A stretch of 46,466 nucleotides of DNA, taken from assembly GCA_903897335.1 (NCBI GenBank), contig CAIUAY010000165.1, positions 1-46,466 on the forward strand. The letters run 5' to 3'. This document shows, in pieces, positions 36,676-46,240 of the stretch; position 1 is the stretch's first letter; each line of letters begins with the position of its first letter. The notes beneath the pieces were generated by a model, which was not told where the DNA came from, made no database searches, and saw nothing but the letters and a program-made list of their open reading frames with translations. A program made the translations under genes and the position numbers. The DNA is from an uncultured Chromatium sp. (lineage in GTDB: Bacteria; Pseudomonadota; Gammaproteobacteria; Chromatiales; Chromatiaceae).

Positions 36676-37655
36676 GTTTAAGAATCTTTTTAATTCAATA
36701 TGATAAGCTGGTTTTTAGTGAGATTGAGGGAGGGCTTGCAGGGCTGGTACGTGTCAGCAACCAAGGCAGCCAGGACATTGACCACCGCGTTGATGACGCT
36801 GCGGTGGCGCATATGCTCGATCTGCTGGATGGTCTTGAGCGGGTCGTTGATGCGTTCGATGATCGCACGCTTGCGTAACAAGAGCTTGTCTATCAACGGC
36901 CTGAGCGTGTTCTGCATGTGCTTGCGGATCGTGGTGATCAGATGCAGGCCGCACGCCCAGCGTTCGTTGAAGAGGCGTTGGGAGATGTCGCCCCGATCCG
37001 CGATGATCTAGCCGGTCAAGCACTGGGTCAAGTCGGGGACGGGCTGGCGATCATCGACGTTGCCGGGTGTGATCCGAAACGCGAGTCACTCGCCACGGTC
37101 GTTGACGACGAGATGGAGCGTGAATCCGAAAAACCAGCCCATGGCGTTTTTACCGCGTCGGGCGATCGGCTTGCACACCTGGTGGCTGTGGATGCCGCGG
37201 TTGTGACAGACGATCCAGGTGGTCGAATCGGTGAAGGCGATGCCGGTCTGGGTGCCGTGACGGGCATTGAGAGACACACATCGCGGCATCAACGCACGGG
37301 GACTCAAGGCCAAAAACCGCGTGTCGCTCAACAGGTCGTGAAATTTACGACGGGCGTGCTGGCTCAGGGACACCAGGTAAAACGCCTTGACGGTGCGGTA
37401 TTGGGAGTGATGGAAAACGATTAAAATCGTCAGCATTTCGCTGAGGGTCAACCGGCTGGCGCGCTGTCGGCGCCGCTCGCCGCTGCTCAGGAGTTGGCGT
37501 TGCCAAGCCGGCAGAAACACCTGGCAGACATCATCGACATCACAGAACACGGCTTCAAAATCGATCATGGCGGCTCCGGGGGATCAGGATGGTCTCCTGA
37601 AACCTTAGCGGATTTCGCCCCAAAGAGCCGCCGCCCTGATCCAGAACTCACGTTA
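36663..37655 (-). mobile_element. IS982-family insertion sequence, copy 2 (inactive)
   Basis: 993 bp with matching 13- to 14-bp ends TAACGTGAGTTCTG (36663 and, inverted, 37655). The transposase starts at ATG 37568 on the minus strand: MIDFEAVFCDVDDVCQVF, LSEMLTILIVFHH, VCHNRGIHSHQVCKPIARR, and continues to about 37086, where the frame shifts; an in-frame stop follows near 37010, and the C-terminal part (MQNTLRPLIDKLLLRKRAI, ending at 36690) is in a different frame. Better preserved than copy 1 but also dead. Confidence 0.87.
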
Positions 37656-37697
37656 TTCAGCTTTCTGGACACGATTATCAAACATCAGGTTTTACGG

Positions 37698-39044
37698 TTA
37701 GACGATCCCGTTGGTGCGGATGATCTCCCGATAGCAGCGGGCGCTGGCCTTGAGTGTTCTGGCCTGAGTTAGCGGATCGACGTGGATCAAACCGAAGCGT
37801 TTGGCATAGCCCTGAGCCCATTCAAAGTTATCAAGCAGTGACCAGAAAAAATAGCCGCGCAGATTGACGCCCTGTTCGATGGCGGTATGGGCGGCGAGCA
37901 GATGCGTACGCAGATAATCCACCCGATCCAGATCTGACACCTGGCCGTCCAGCGGCGGCGGGTCGTCGCAGGCGGCACCGTTTTCGGTGAGATAGAGCGG
38001 CAGATTGCCGTAGCGATCCGTCAGCCAGAGCAAGGTCTCGGTGAGTCCTGCCGGATAGATTTCCCAGCCCATGCTCGTGCAGCGGGCGTCAGTTGGCGTG
38101 ACCCGAATCGCGCCAAGTGGCCACGCGCCGGGAACTGACTGCACCAATCCTCTGGAGTAGTAGTTCACGCCAATGAAATCGGTTCCGGCGGTGTGGATAC
38201 GCGCCAGATCGCTATCGCTCCATGTTGGCCAGGCGTCTGCGAAGATGCATGCAAGCTCTGCCGGATAGCGACCCAGAAACAGTGGATCAAGAAACCAGCG
38301 GTTGATAAAGGCGTCGCGGCGCACGGCAGCGGCCTGGTTTTCAGGCGTGTCTGATGCCGGGTGCTGAGGTTCCAGATTGACCGCCAGACCGATCTGCTGG
38401 CGACCCATGGCGCGATAGGCGACCACTGCTTCAGCATGGGCGAGCAGCAGATGATGCGCGACCCGTGGTGCCTCGAAGGGATCGCGATGACCGGGAGCCA
38501 TCTCGCCGTCCAGATAGCCCGGAACTGTCACCACCCAGGGCTCATTGAGCGTGATCCAGCGTGGCACCCGGTCATCCATTGCGCGGAATAGTACCTGGGC
38601 ATACTCAGCAAACCAGGCAGGACTGTCTGGATTCAGCCAGCCACCACGATCATGCAGCGCCGTCGGCAGATCCCAGTGATAGAGCGTGACCATGGGCTGG
38701 ATGTCGTGCTTTAGCAGGCGATCCACCAGCCGCTGGTAGAAATCGAGCCCCTTCTGATTGACGCGCCCGCGACCTTCTGGAAGCACCCGTCCCCAGGCGA
38801 CGCTAAAGCGATAGGCAGTGAGCCCCAGTTCCACCATGACGGCGATGTCTTCTTCCCAGCGTCGATAATGATCACAGGCCAGATCGCCGGTCTCTCCGTT
38901 GGCGATGCGCCCCGGGGTATGGGTGAAGCGGTGCCAGATGCTTGGGCCGGCACCATCGGCGAGCGGTTGGCCTTCGATCTGATAGGCGGAGGTTGCCGCA
39001 CCCCAGAGAAAGCCCTGCGGAAAGGGTCTGGTCACGACTGACAC
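37698..39044 (-). CDS. GH1 beta-glucosidase
   Basis: A 448-residue family 1 glycoside hydrolase. Both catalytic acids are in place: TLNEPW (acid/base E168) and YLTENGA (nucleophile E354). The start is typical (FPQGFLWGAATSAYQIEG). Family 1 enzymes hydrolyse beta-linked glucosides; no signal peptide, so the substrate must be internal or imported. Its start overlaps the upstream ABC transporter gene by 13 nt, so the two are one operon, and a glycosidase-like protein is transcribed divergently beyond it. The carbohydrate is unknown; beta-glucan or a glucoside of the host's own storage or envelope is possible. Confidence 0.93.
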   Translation of the reverse strand: MSVVTRPFPQGFLWGAATSAYQIEGQPLADGAGPSIWHRFTHTPGRIANGETGDLACDHYRRWEEDIAVMVELGLTAYRFSVAWGRVLPEGRGRVNQKGLDFYQRLVDRLLKHDIQPMVTLYHWDLPTALHDRGGWLNPDSPAWFAEYAQVLFRAMDDRVPRWITLNEPWVVTVPGYLDGEMAPGHRDPFEAPRVAHHLLLAHAEAVVAYRAMGRQQIGLAVNLEPQHPASDTPENQAAAVRRDAFINRWFLDPLFLGRYPAELACIFADAWPTWSDSDLARIHTAGTDFIGVNYYSRGLVQSVPGAWPLGAIRVTPTDARCTSMGWEIYPAGLTETLLWLTDRYGNLPLYLTENGAACDDPPPLDGQVSDLDRVDYLRTHLLAAHTAIEQGVNLRGYFFWSLLDNFEWAQGYAKRFGLIHVDPLTQARTLKASARCYREIIRTNGIV

Positions 39045-40822
39045 ACCTGAGACGTAGACTGGATTGGCGGCGTCTCGGATTTTGATCGCTGTGTCCGACG
39101 GTCGCCCGGTGGACGTAACTGCCAGGTGCCATCATCGGCAATGTCCAGCAGGCGATCATAAAAACGCGGGTCATCCGCTGCATCGCCCAGCGTCAGATAC
39201 GTGATGCCCTGAAGACGCAGCAGATTGAGCAGGTCGCCGACCACGCATTCGCTGAGTGCCCGGCTTGGGTGGTCGAGGAAGACAAACTGCGGTGCGGCCA
39301 GCAGCATCCGGGTAAAGGCGAGCCGCTGCTGTTCACCCAGCGAGAGGATGTCAGCCCACTTCTGTTCCACATCAAGCCCGCCAGCCTTGGCCAGCGCATC
39401 GCCGAGATTGAGACTCTTGAGACTGGCACTGATCCGCCAGTCCGGGATTTCGTTTTCTTGTCCGGTGCGCAGCAGCACGTCGCGCAGCGTTCCCGGTGGC
39501 AGATAGGGGCGTTCTGGGAGGAAGAAGATTTCATCATGGCCGGGGTGCAGGATTGACCCTTCACCCTGATACCAGAGGTCTGCGGTCGCTCGGAACAGTG
39601 CCTTTTTCGCTGATTCGTTGGTGGATCGCACCAGCAGACAGACGCCAGCCGGAATCGAGAGCGTGAGATCCCTGACGAGAACCGCTCCATCGCGGGGTGC
39701 GTAAAGTGTCAGCCGCTCGAAGGCAACGCTGCCGCAGGCTTCACTGAAGACGACGCTGGGTGACTGAGCCGGTCGCTCTTCGATCATGGCATCGCGCAGT
39801 GCATTGAGTCGCACCACCACCGCCGTATAGGCGGAGATCGACTGAAACTGGGTGATGATCAGTGAAAACGCACCAAGCAGATGCGTAAAGGCGACCGCTG
39901 ACTGGGTAATGACGCCAAAATCGGTATGGCCGTGGATGAAAATCGGGGCGACGATCAGTGCTGGAATAATCTGGATCAGATAGTTATAGCCCGTCGTGAA
40001 AAAACCGAGATTGCGGTTAATCAGAATGATGCGCTGAAAATTAGCGGTGAGACCATTTAGCCGGTCGAGCAGACGCGCCTTGAGCCGTCCTTCGCGGCGT
40101 AGCAGTGCAACCGATTCAGCGTTTTCGCGCACATGCACCAGGCGTGAGCGGAAATTTGCCTCGTGATCGAGCTGATCATAATTGAGCTTGACGAGTGGCT
40201 TGCCGAGAAAAATCGCCAGCAGCGAGCCGAAGATGGAGTAGGCAATGGCCACCATAAAGAGCAACGGGCTGATGCTCCAGAGGACGCCTGAAAAGGCCAC
40301 GACGGTAAAGGTCGCGTTCAGCAACATCAGGGTAAAGGACAGCGTGGTGGCGGTGAGCGCGCGGATATCTTCGGAGATTCGCTGGTCTGGGTTCGATAGC
40401 TCATCCCTGACGTACAGACTGAAATAGGTACGGTTATCGAGATAACGCTCAATCGTCTGCTGCGTGAGCCATTTGCGCCACAAAAGTCCCAGGCTTTCTT
40501 CGGCGTAGCGATAGAAGACAGCGACGATCGTTGCAATCCCGATCACAAAGATATAAGCGAGCGCATAGAACATGAATCCATGCATGTTCTGATGTTCAAT
40601 CGCGGTCATGAAATCGCGGTTGATATAACTGTTTAAGACATTCAGCCCGTTGATCGTAAACATCAGCAGAATCAGGCTGATGGCCAGGATGCGGGCGTTT
40701 CTGCCAACCTCCGAGCGGCCAAGATCGCGCAACATCTGCATGAAGCGCATCCAGATCGCGTGGGTGATCGGCACGCCGAGTTGGTTAAGAAGCGACCAGA
40801 TGGTAGGCATCACAGGAATCAA
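39032..40822 (-). CDS. SbmA/YddA-type ABC exporter with degenerate ATPase site
   Basis: A 596-residue half-transporter of the YddA/SbmA-BacA type: membrane domain (about 20-330; six helices, the SbmA-like segment LWRKWLTQQTIERYL) and NBD (about 370-570). The NBD signature ILSLGEQQRLAFTRMLL is intact, but Walker A is VRSTNESAKKALF (398-410), lacking all glycines of GxxGxGKS and keeping only K406, and Walker B reads FLDHPSRAL, with the catalytic Glu replaced by His (H518). ATP hydrolysis is thus likely impaired. It might couple to another energy source, as SbmA does with protons, or work with a second NBD. Overlaps the GH1 gene by 13 nt. Confidence 0.87.
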   Translation of the reverse strand: MIPVMPTIWSLLNQLGVPITHAIWMRFMQMLRDLGRSEVGRNARILAISLILLMFTINGLNVLNSYINRDFMTAIEHQNMHGFMFYALAYIFVIGIATIVAVFYRYAEESLGLLWRKWLTQQTIERYLDNRTYFSLYVRDELSNPDQRISEDIRALTATTLSFTLMLLNATFTVVAFSGVLWSISPLLFMVAIAYSIFGSLLAIFLGKPLVKLNYDQLDHEANFRSRLVHVRENAESVALLRREGRLKARLLDRLNGLTANFQRIILINRNLGFFTTGYNYLIQIIPALIVAPIFIHGHTDFGVITQSAVAFTHLLGAFSLIITQFQSISAYTAVVVRLNALRDAMIEERPAQSPSVVFSEACGSVAFERLTLYAPRDGAVLVRDLTLSIPAGVCLLVRSTNESAKKALFRATADLWYQGEGSILHPGHDEIFFLPERPYLPPGTLRDVLLRTGQENEIPDWRISASLKSLNLGDALAKAGGLDVEQKWADILSLGEQQRLAFTRMLLAAPQFVFLDHPSRALSECVVGDLLNLLRLQGITYLTLGDAADDPRFYDRLLDIADDGTWQLRPPGDRRTQRSKSETPPIQSTSQVCQS

Positions 40823-40960
40823 TGACTGTTAAATAAAGCGTGGTGACTTTGAAATCGAGCCAGTATAGCTTAGCGCCTGTTTGCCGTGTGGCATCTGCCA
40901 TTCCCTTTCGTGGCTGGTCTCGTGCCGCATCAGTCTTCGCGCAATCCTTTTCCGAGAACC

Positions 40961-43900
40961 ATGATGCACACTCGAACCCTGGACGATTTTACGGATCTCT
41001 CAGATTGGTCTTCCATCGCGTCAGGACAGGCGAGGCTGGATCTGGCGTGCGATACGGCACCCACTGGTTCATGCTTGCGTCTGGATTTCGATTTCGCAGG
41101 CGGCGGCGGATTCGTGGTGGCTCGCCGTCGGTTGCCGCTGATTCTGCCGGAGAGCTATGCGCTGCTACTGGCGGTGCGCGCCGAAGCTCCGGCCAATGCT
41201 TTTGAGTTCAAGCTGATCGATCCGAGCGGCGCCAATGTCTGGCGCTTTCGTGATGATGCTTTCGATTTCAGGTCAGATTGGCGCACCCTGCGCATTCCTG
41301 GCCGCGCCATCAATTTTGGTTGGGGCCCTGCTGGAGGTGGCGTGGCGCATGAAGTGGGAGCAATCGAAATCGTGGTGGCTGCCGGAGTTGGTGGCAAGGG
41401 GCGTCTGTGGATCGCCGCACTGCGACTGGAAGACCGCACCCCTGCGCATCTGCCGCTGATTCGTGCTTCAAGCGCACAGTCCGGTCATCCCGCTGACAAC
41501 GTGCTGGATGGCGCGGCCAACACCTGCTGGCGTCCTGAGTGCCTGCCCGCCTGGCTGGAACTCGATTTTCGGGAAGAACGCGATTACGGTGGATTGTTGC
41601 TGCGCTGGGAGGCGTCTGATGCCCGACGTTTTCAGGTACAGTCAAGCGACGACGGGATGCGCTGGCGGGATCTCTATACGGCACCGCGTGCGGCGGGTCG
41701 AGACAATCCAGTCTATCTGCACGATGGCTGCTCGCGTTTTCTGCGGCTTAGTCTCGACGGCAACGTTCCGATCCACGGTCTAGTGGTGTTTGAGGTGCAG
41801 CCCGAATCATTCGCCCGTTCCATCAATGACTTCTTCCATCATTTAGCCGCGACCGCGCCGCGAGGACGTTATCCCCGCTGGCTATTCCGTGAGCAGACCT
41901 ATTGGACGCCGGTGGACGTGCCAGACGGCACGATTCCCGCGCTGTTCAATGAAGAAGGCATGGTTGAAATTTCTCGTGCCGGTTGTTCTGTCGAACCCGC
42001 CCTCATCATTGATGGCGCACGAGTCACCTGGGCGGATTGCACGATCCGTCAGGGACTGGCGCAACCACCTCTGCCGATTCCCGAATCCATCTGGGTCTGG
42101 GGCGCGATCAGGCTCACTGTCACCGCGTTTGCATCTGGCGCGCCGGGTCAGGTCTGGCTCTCTCTGCGCTACCGGCTTGAAAACACCGGCGCTGTTCGTC
42201 ATGCGATCAGCCTTCATATCGCCTTGCGTCCATTTCAGGTGTCGCCTCCCTGGCAGTGCTGGCGCGACATTGGTGGGGTCAGCCCGATCCGTGAGCTGAC
42301 CTATCGGGATGGCGCGGTCTGGGTGAATGGCCAACTGACGCTGGTGCCACTGACCGTGCCGACCGATTTTGGCGCGGCGGCCTTTGATGAAGGCGTCATT
42401 GGCGACGATATGGCGGTCGACTCACGCCCCGATGCCGTGAGCGACCCATTCGGCTATGCATCAGGCGTCCTGGCTTTCGATCTGGAACTTGAACCAGGTG
42501 CGGTCAACGAGATTGATCTGGCCGCGCCACTCGGCGTGATGCACGCCGCTGATCCGGTTGCGATGCCGGATGCCACGGCTGGAGCAGACCAATTCACGCT
42601 TGCGCTTGATCAATGGTCGCAGGTGCTGGGGCTGGCACGGGGTCGCGCATGCCACTCGCCACCAGGAAGGGATGCTTCAGCAGATGTCGAAAAGCCGGTG
42701 ACATTCAGGCTACCAGCCGTGGCACAGAGCTATCTGGACAGTTACCTGGGTTCGCTTGCCCACATCCTGATCAACCGCGACGGTCCGGCACTGCAACCCG
42801 GTTCGCGTCGTTACACGCGCTCCTGGATCCGTGACGGAGCGGGCATGGCCGCCGCGCTGCTACGTTTTGGACGCGCCCATGACGCGGAGGATTTCATCCG
42901 CTGGTATGTCATCTATCAGGCGACAGACGGCAACGTGCCCTGCTGCGTGGACAATCAGGGCGCTGACTGGCTACCGGAACATGACAGTCACGGTCAGTTC
43001 ATCTTCGTGGTGGCAGAGTATTACCACTTCACCGGCGACCACCGGCTGGTCGCCGATCTCTGGCCTGCAGTGCAGAAGGCTGTTGGCTATATCGAGAGGT
43101 TACGCGCTCAACGGCTGACGGATGACTACCGTTCGGGCGAAAAACGCGCTTGTTTTGGACTGCTGCCTGAATCGGTCAGCCATGAAGGCTATCTGGCGCA
43201 TCCGGTGCATTCTTACTGGGATGACTTCTGGGCGCTGCGCGGGCTGAAAGATGCCGTCGGGCTGGCGGAGGTGATGGGCGATGACGATGAAGCTGCAAGG
43301 CTTGCTGATCTGCGCGACGATTTCCGTGCCACGCTTCACGCCTCCATCGCTTGCACCATGCAGGATCGGCATATCGATTTCCTGCCCGGCTCCGTGGAAT
43401 GGGCTGACCCCGATCCCACGGCGACCGCCAATGCGCTGACCCTGATCGATGAAAGCCATCATCTACCGGCAGATGCACTGCATCGCAGCTTTGATCTCTT
43501 TATGGAGCGGTTTCGCGCCATGCACGGAGAGCATCCGGTACACTGGATCAACTACACGCCCTATGAAATCCGCATTATTGGCGCGTTGGTGCGTCTGGGA
43601 CGGCGCGACGATGCCCATGAACTGGCGCGTTTTTTTCTGTCCGAGCGTCGCCCTATCGTCTGGAACCAATGGCCGGAAATCGCTTGGCGCGACCCGCGCT
43701 CGCCCGGTCATCAGGGCGACTTGCCACACGCCTGGATCGGTGCTGAATACTGTCTGGCCTTCCGTGACATGTTTGCCTATGAACGCGAATCCGACCATTC
43801 GCTGGTGGTCGGCGCGGGGATTCCGGCAGCATGGCTGACAGCTGGAGAGGTCGCGGTCAGTGGCCTGCTGACCTGGTACGGACGGATCGATCTATTGTTT

Positions 43901-44131
43901 CAGCGGACAGCAACGGGGGCGGTGGTCGTACAGATCGCAGGCAGTCTGACGTTGCCGCCGGGCGGTATCCGGCTGGCACTGCCCGGTTCGGGTTCATGGC
44001 AGGAGGTGTGGATCAATGGCGTGAAAATGGATGACGTGACGTCCACTGAGATAGCAATCATCGCACTTCCCGTCGAGGTGATGCTGGTGTTTGCAGATGA
44101 CGCCGACAATCGCTTTCCTGATAAGCGGTAG
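40961..44131 (+). CDS. Large discoidin-domain / six-hairpin glycosidase-like protein
   Basis: About 1,056 residues from ATG 40961 (MMHTRTLDDF); an in-frame GTG at 40886 would add 25 residues without signal-peptide character, so I prefer the later start. Residues 1-160 form a carbohydrate-binding-like sandwich, about 165-280 a discoidin/F5-8 type C-like module (HPADNVLDGAANTCW, LRLSLDGN), the middle a beta-rich domain, and about 600-950 an (alpha/alpha)6 six-hairpin glycosidase-like domain (RSWIRDGAGMAAALLRFGR, DGNVPCCVDNQGADWLPEHD). No export signal is seen. It is transcribed divergently from the degenerate ABC exporter and GH1 operon, probably with a related carbohydrate role; substrate unknown. 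Confidence 0.83.
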   Translation: MMHTRTLDDFTDLSDWSSIASGQARLDLACDTAPTGSCLRLDFDFAGGGGFVVARRRLPLILPESYALLLAVRAEAPANAFEFKLIDPSGANVWRFRDDAFDFRSDWRTLRIPGRAINFGWGPAGGGVAHEVGAIEIVVAAGVGGKGRLWIAALRLEDRTPAHLPLIRASSAQSGHPADNVLDGAANTCWRPECLPAWLELDFREERDYGGLLLRWEASDARRFQVQSSDDGMRWRDLYTAPRAAGRDNPVYLHDGCSRFLRLSLDGNVPIHGLVVFEVQPESFARSINDFFHHLAATAPRGRYPRWLFREQTYWTPVDVPDGTIPALFNEEGMVEISRAGCSVEPALIIDGARVTWADCTIRQGLAQPPLPIPESIWVWGAIRLTVTAFASGAPGQVWLSLRYRLENTGAVRHAISLHIALRPFQVSPPWQCWRDIGGVSPIRELTYRDGAVWVNGQLTLVPLTVPTDFGAAAFDEGVIGDDMAVDSRPDAVSDPFGYASGVLAFDLELEPGAVNEIDLAAPLGVMHAADPVAMPDATAGADQFTLALDQWSQVLGLARGRACHSPPGRDASADVEKPVTFRLPAVAQSYLDSYLGSLAHILINRDGPALQPGSRRYTRSWIRDGAGMAAALLRFGRAHDAEDFIRWYVIYQATDGNVPCCVDNQGADWLPEHDSHGQFIFVVAEYYHFTGDHRLVADLWPAVQKAVGYIERLRAQRLTDDYRSGEKRACFGLLPESVSHEGYLAHPVHSYWDDFWALRGLKDAVGLAEVMGDDDEAARLADLRDDFRATLHASIACTMQDRHIDFLPGSVEWADPDPTATANALTLIDESHHLPADALHRSFDLFMERFRAMHGEHPVHWINYTPYEIRIIGALVRLGRRDDAHELARFFLSERRPIVWNQWPEIAWRDPRSPGHQGDLPHAWIGAEYCLAFRDMFAYERESDHSLVVGAGIPAAWLTAGEVAVSGLLTWYGRIDLLFQRTATGAVVVQIAGSLTLPPGGIRLALPGSGSWQEVWINGVKMDDVTSTEIAIIALPVEVMLVFADDADNRFPDKR

Positions 44132-44342
44132 CGGTCATGACACGGCCTGATCGCCATCCGTCAAGATATTGACGACCCAATGGATCGTTCGTGTTATCGA
44201 ATGATCGGTGATGCCGGTTTGCAACGATCTTCCTGCCGTCCGCCTGATCCAACGTCATTGGCCTAGATCCTGCTTCTGCCTGATGCAAGCGCCCCGGACA
44301 GTCTGTGGGTGCATTCTGTCACCCCACCAGCGGTAGCGTGTC
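44132..44342. other. Spacer between the glycosidase gene and the ZorAB-like pair
   Basis: About 210 bp with no recognisable gene. It probably holds the promoter of the ZorAB-like operon; no strong consensus elements stand out to me. Confidence 0.4.
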
Positions 44343-45437
44343 ATGATCGAATCGATTGCAAGCGGTCTACTGGGTATCCTGAGTGATCTGGACAACGCCA
44401 TGATGGTCATTGGCGTCTTCGGCATCCTGCTCCTGGGTCTGTTCACGAGCGCCCTGATTCTGATTGCACTGCGTCGCGCCCCGGCCTTTTACCGCAGCGT
44501 GCCGACATTGCTGACCACCTTCGGCATCCTCGGTACCTTTCTCGGAATCTCCACCGGCTTGCTGCACTTCGATGTCGCTAATGTCGAGGCCAGCATCCCG
44601 ATGTTGCTCGATGGGCTCAAGCTCGCCTTCATCACCAGCATCAGCGGGATTCTGCTGGCCGTCTGTCTGCGTCTTGTACTGGTACTTGGCGTCGACGCCA
44701 AAAGTGGTTCACGCGCATCGTCAAACGCCAGCGTACAGGATAGCGCCATTCCCGCCGTGTTTCTCCAACAGCAGACGCAGACCGCCGAAGCACAACTTGC
44801 AGCGACGCAGCAACTGCTCAGTCACATCACGCAGCTTGACAGTCGCTTGATCGACACACTGGAACGCCAACATGCGCAGCAGCTTGACGCACTCAACCAC
44901 TTTGCCGCGCAACTCAGTGAGCTGGGTTCACGCCAGTTGATCACAGCACTGGAATCCGTGATCCGCGACTTCAACCGCAACCTAGGTGAGCAGTTCGGCG
45001 AAAATTTCCGCAGACTCGATGGCTCGGTCGCAAAACTGCTGCACTGGCAGGATCAGTACCGCGAACACATGGAGACGCTAGGTCAGCAGCTCGATCATGC
45101 CACCGCAGGTGTCGCGCAGTCCGAAGCCAGCCTCCAGGCGTTGACCCAGCAGGCACGTCAGATCTCAGGCTATATCGAGGATCAGCAGGACACCATGACT
45201 GGTCTGCGGCGCGAAAGTATCGAACTGGAATCACTGCTTGGCAGCATCGCCGACCTGCGCGACCGGGCGCAGGCCGCCTTCCCGGCCATCGACAGCCGTT
45301 TGAAAGTTATGCTGGAAAGCATTGAAAACGCCATGCTCTCGGCATTGAGCGCACAACAGCGAATCAGCCAGCATGGCGTGATCGAACGGCCGCGTGAAGT
45401 CACACATCCTGAACTTTCAGTGGTGGCACGCTCATGA
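44343..45437 (+). CDS. ZorA-like MotA/TolQ/ExbB proton channel subunit
   Basis: A 364-residue inner-membrane protein. The first 120 residues hold three transmembrane helices with the MotA/ExbB core; TTFGILGTFLGISTGLLHFD, then SIPMLLDGLKLAFITSISG, match the ZorA channel family of Zorya defence. A long hydrophilic tail (about 125-335), rich in Gln/Leu/Glu/Ala, is predicted to be a cytoplasmic coiled coil, as in ZorA, but it is shorter than that of the well-studied type I ZorA. It overlaps the downstream ZorB-like gene by 4 nt (ATGA). The pair should form an H+ (or Na+) driven rotary or tension device in the inner membrane. Whether it is a complete defence system is not settled here. Confidence 0.8.
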   Translation: MIESIASGLLGILSDLDNAMMVIGVFGILLLGLFTSALILIALRRAPAFYRSVPTLLTTFGILGTFLGISTGLLHFDVANVEASIPMLLDGLKLAFITSISGILLAVCLRLVLVLGVDAKSGSRASSNASVQDSAIPAVFLQQQTQTAEAQLAATQQLLSHITQLDSRLIDTLERQHAQQLDALNHFAAQLSELGSRQLITALESVIRDFNRNLGEQFGENFRRLDGSVAKLLHWQDQYREHMETLGQQLDHATAGVAQSEASLQALTQQARQISGYIEDQQDTMTGLRRESIELESLLGSIADLRDRAQAAFPAIDSRLKVMLESIENAMLSALSAQQRISQHGVIERPREVTHPELSVVARS

Positions 45438-46189
45438 ACCGCAACGCAACGACACCCGATTCAGAAGATGATTTTCACTGGATCGCACTCTCCGACCTGA
45501 TGTCCTCGCTGATGATGATTTTTCTGTTTCTGGCGCTGCTGCACATGATTCAGGTCGAACGCGCCCATGCCGTCGAGTCCGAGGTGCGGCTGACGGCCGT
45601 CGAATCCCGCCAGGCCATTTACCGGGCGCTCGACCACGAATTCAGGGAGGATCTCAAACGCTGGAACGCTGAATTCGACCAGCCCACGCTCACCCTGCGC
45701 TTCCGCGAGCCAGACGTGCTTTTCGACCGTAATTCGGCGCGCATCAAGCCCGAATTCGAGGCCATCCTGCGTGATTTTTTGCCACGTTATGTCGCCCAGC
45801 TCCGCGCCTTCCGCGACGTGATCCGCGAGATCCGCATCGAAGGCCATACTTCCAGCGAATGGAATCCCAACACCAGTGCGCTCGACGCCTATTTCGCCAA
45901 CATGGAACTGAGCCAGCAGCGTACTCAGGCTGTCTTGCGGTTTGCGTATGGTCTGGACAGCCTGCAATCGGAACAGTGGTTCCGTCAGCGCATCGCCGCC
46001 GTCGGTCTCTCTTCCTCGCGCCCGGTGCGCGACGCCAGTGGACAGGAAAATCCAAAGGCATCCCGGCGCGTCGAGTTTAGCGTCCTGACCGATTTCGAAG
46101 CCCGTCTGCTGGAGCCAATCAAGCTGGAAGGCGCGGCGTTGCCGGTTGATAAAAGCGGGCGGCAAGCCCAGCACGAAAACCGTGAGTAA
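45434..46189 (+). CDS. ZorB-like MotB/OmpA stator partner
   Basis: A 251-residue protein with one N-terminal membrane helix (about 17-40) carrying the ion-path Asp (D21 in ALSDLMSSLMMIFLFLALL), a periplasmic linker, and an OmpA-type peptidoglycan-binding domain (about 105-225; IRIEGHTSSEWN, then SRRVEFSV). This is the MotB/ZorB plan: the helix completes the channel with ZorA, and the OmpA domain anchors it to the wall. Start overlaps zorA-like stop by 4 nt. Type I Zorya has zorC and zorD, and type II zorE, after zorB; here an IS481 element begins 51 bp past the stop, so the effector genes are absent or beyond the window. Confidence 0.82.
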   Translation: MNRNATTPDSEDDFHWIALSDLMSSLMMIFLFLALLHMIQVERAHAVESEVRLTAVESRQAIYRALDHEFREDLKRWNAEFDQPTLTLRFREPDVLFDRNSARIKPEFEAILRDFLPRYVAQLRAFRDVIREIRIEGHTSSEWNPNTSALDAYFANMELSQQRTQAVLRFAYGLDSLQSEQWFRQRIAAVGLSSSRPVRDASGQENPKASRRVEFSVLTDFEARLLEPIKLEGAALPVDKSGRQAQHENRE

Positions 46190-46240
46190 TCAGTGACAAT
46201 TTCGGGGACTGCTGGCTCGCATCTGGATCACGCATAGGTC

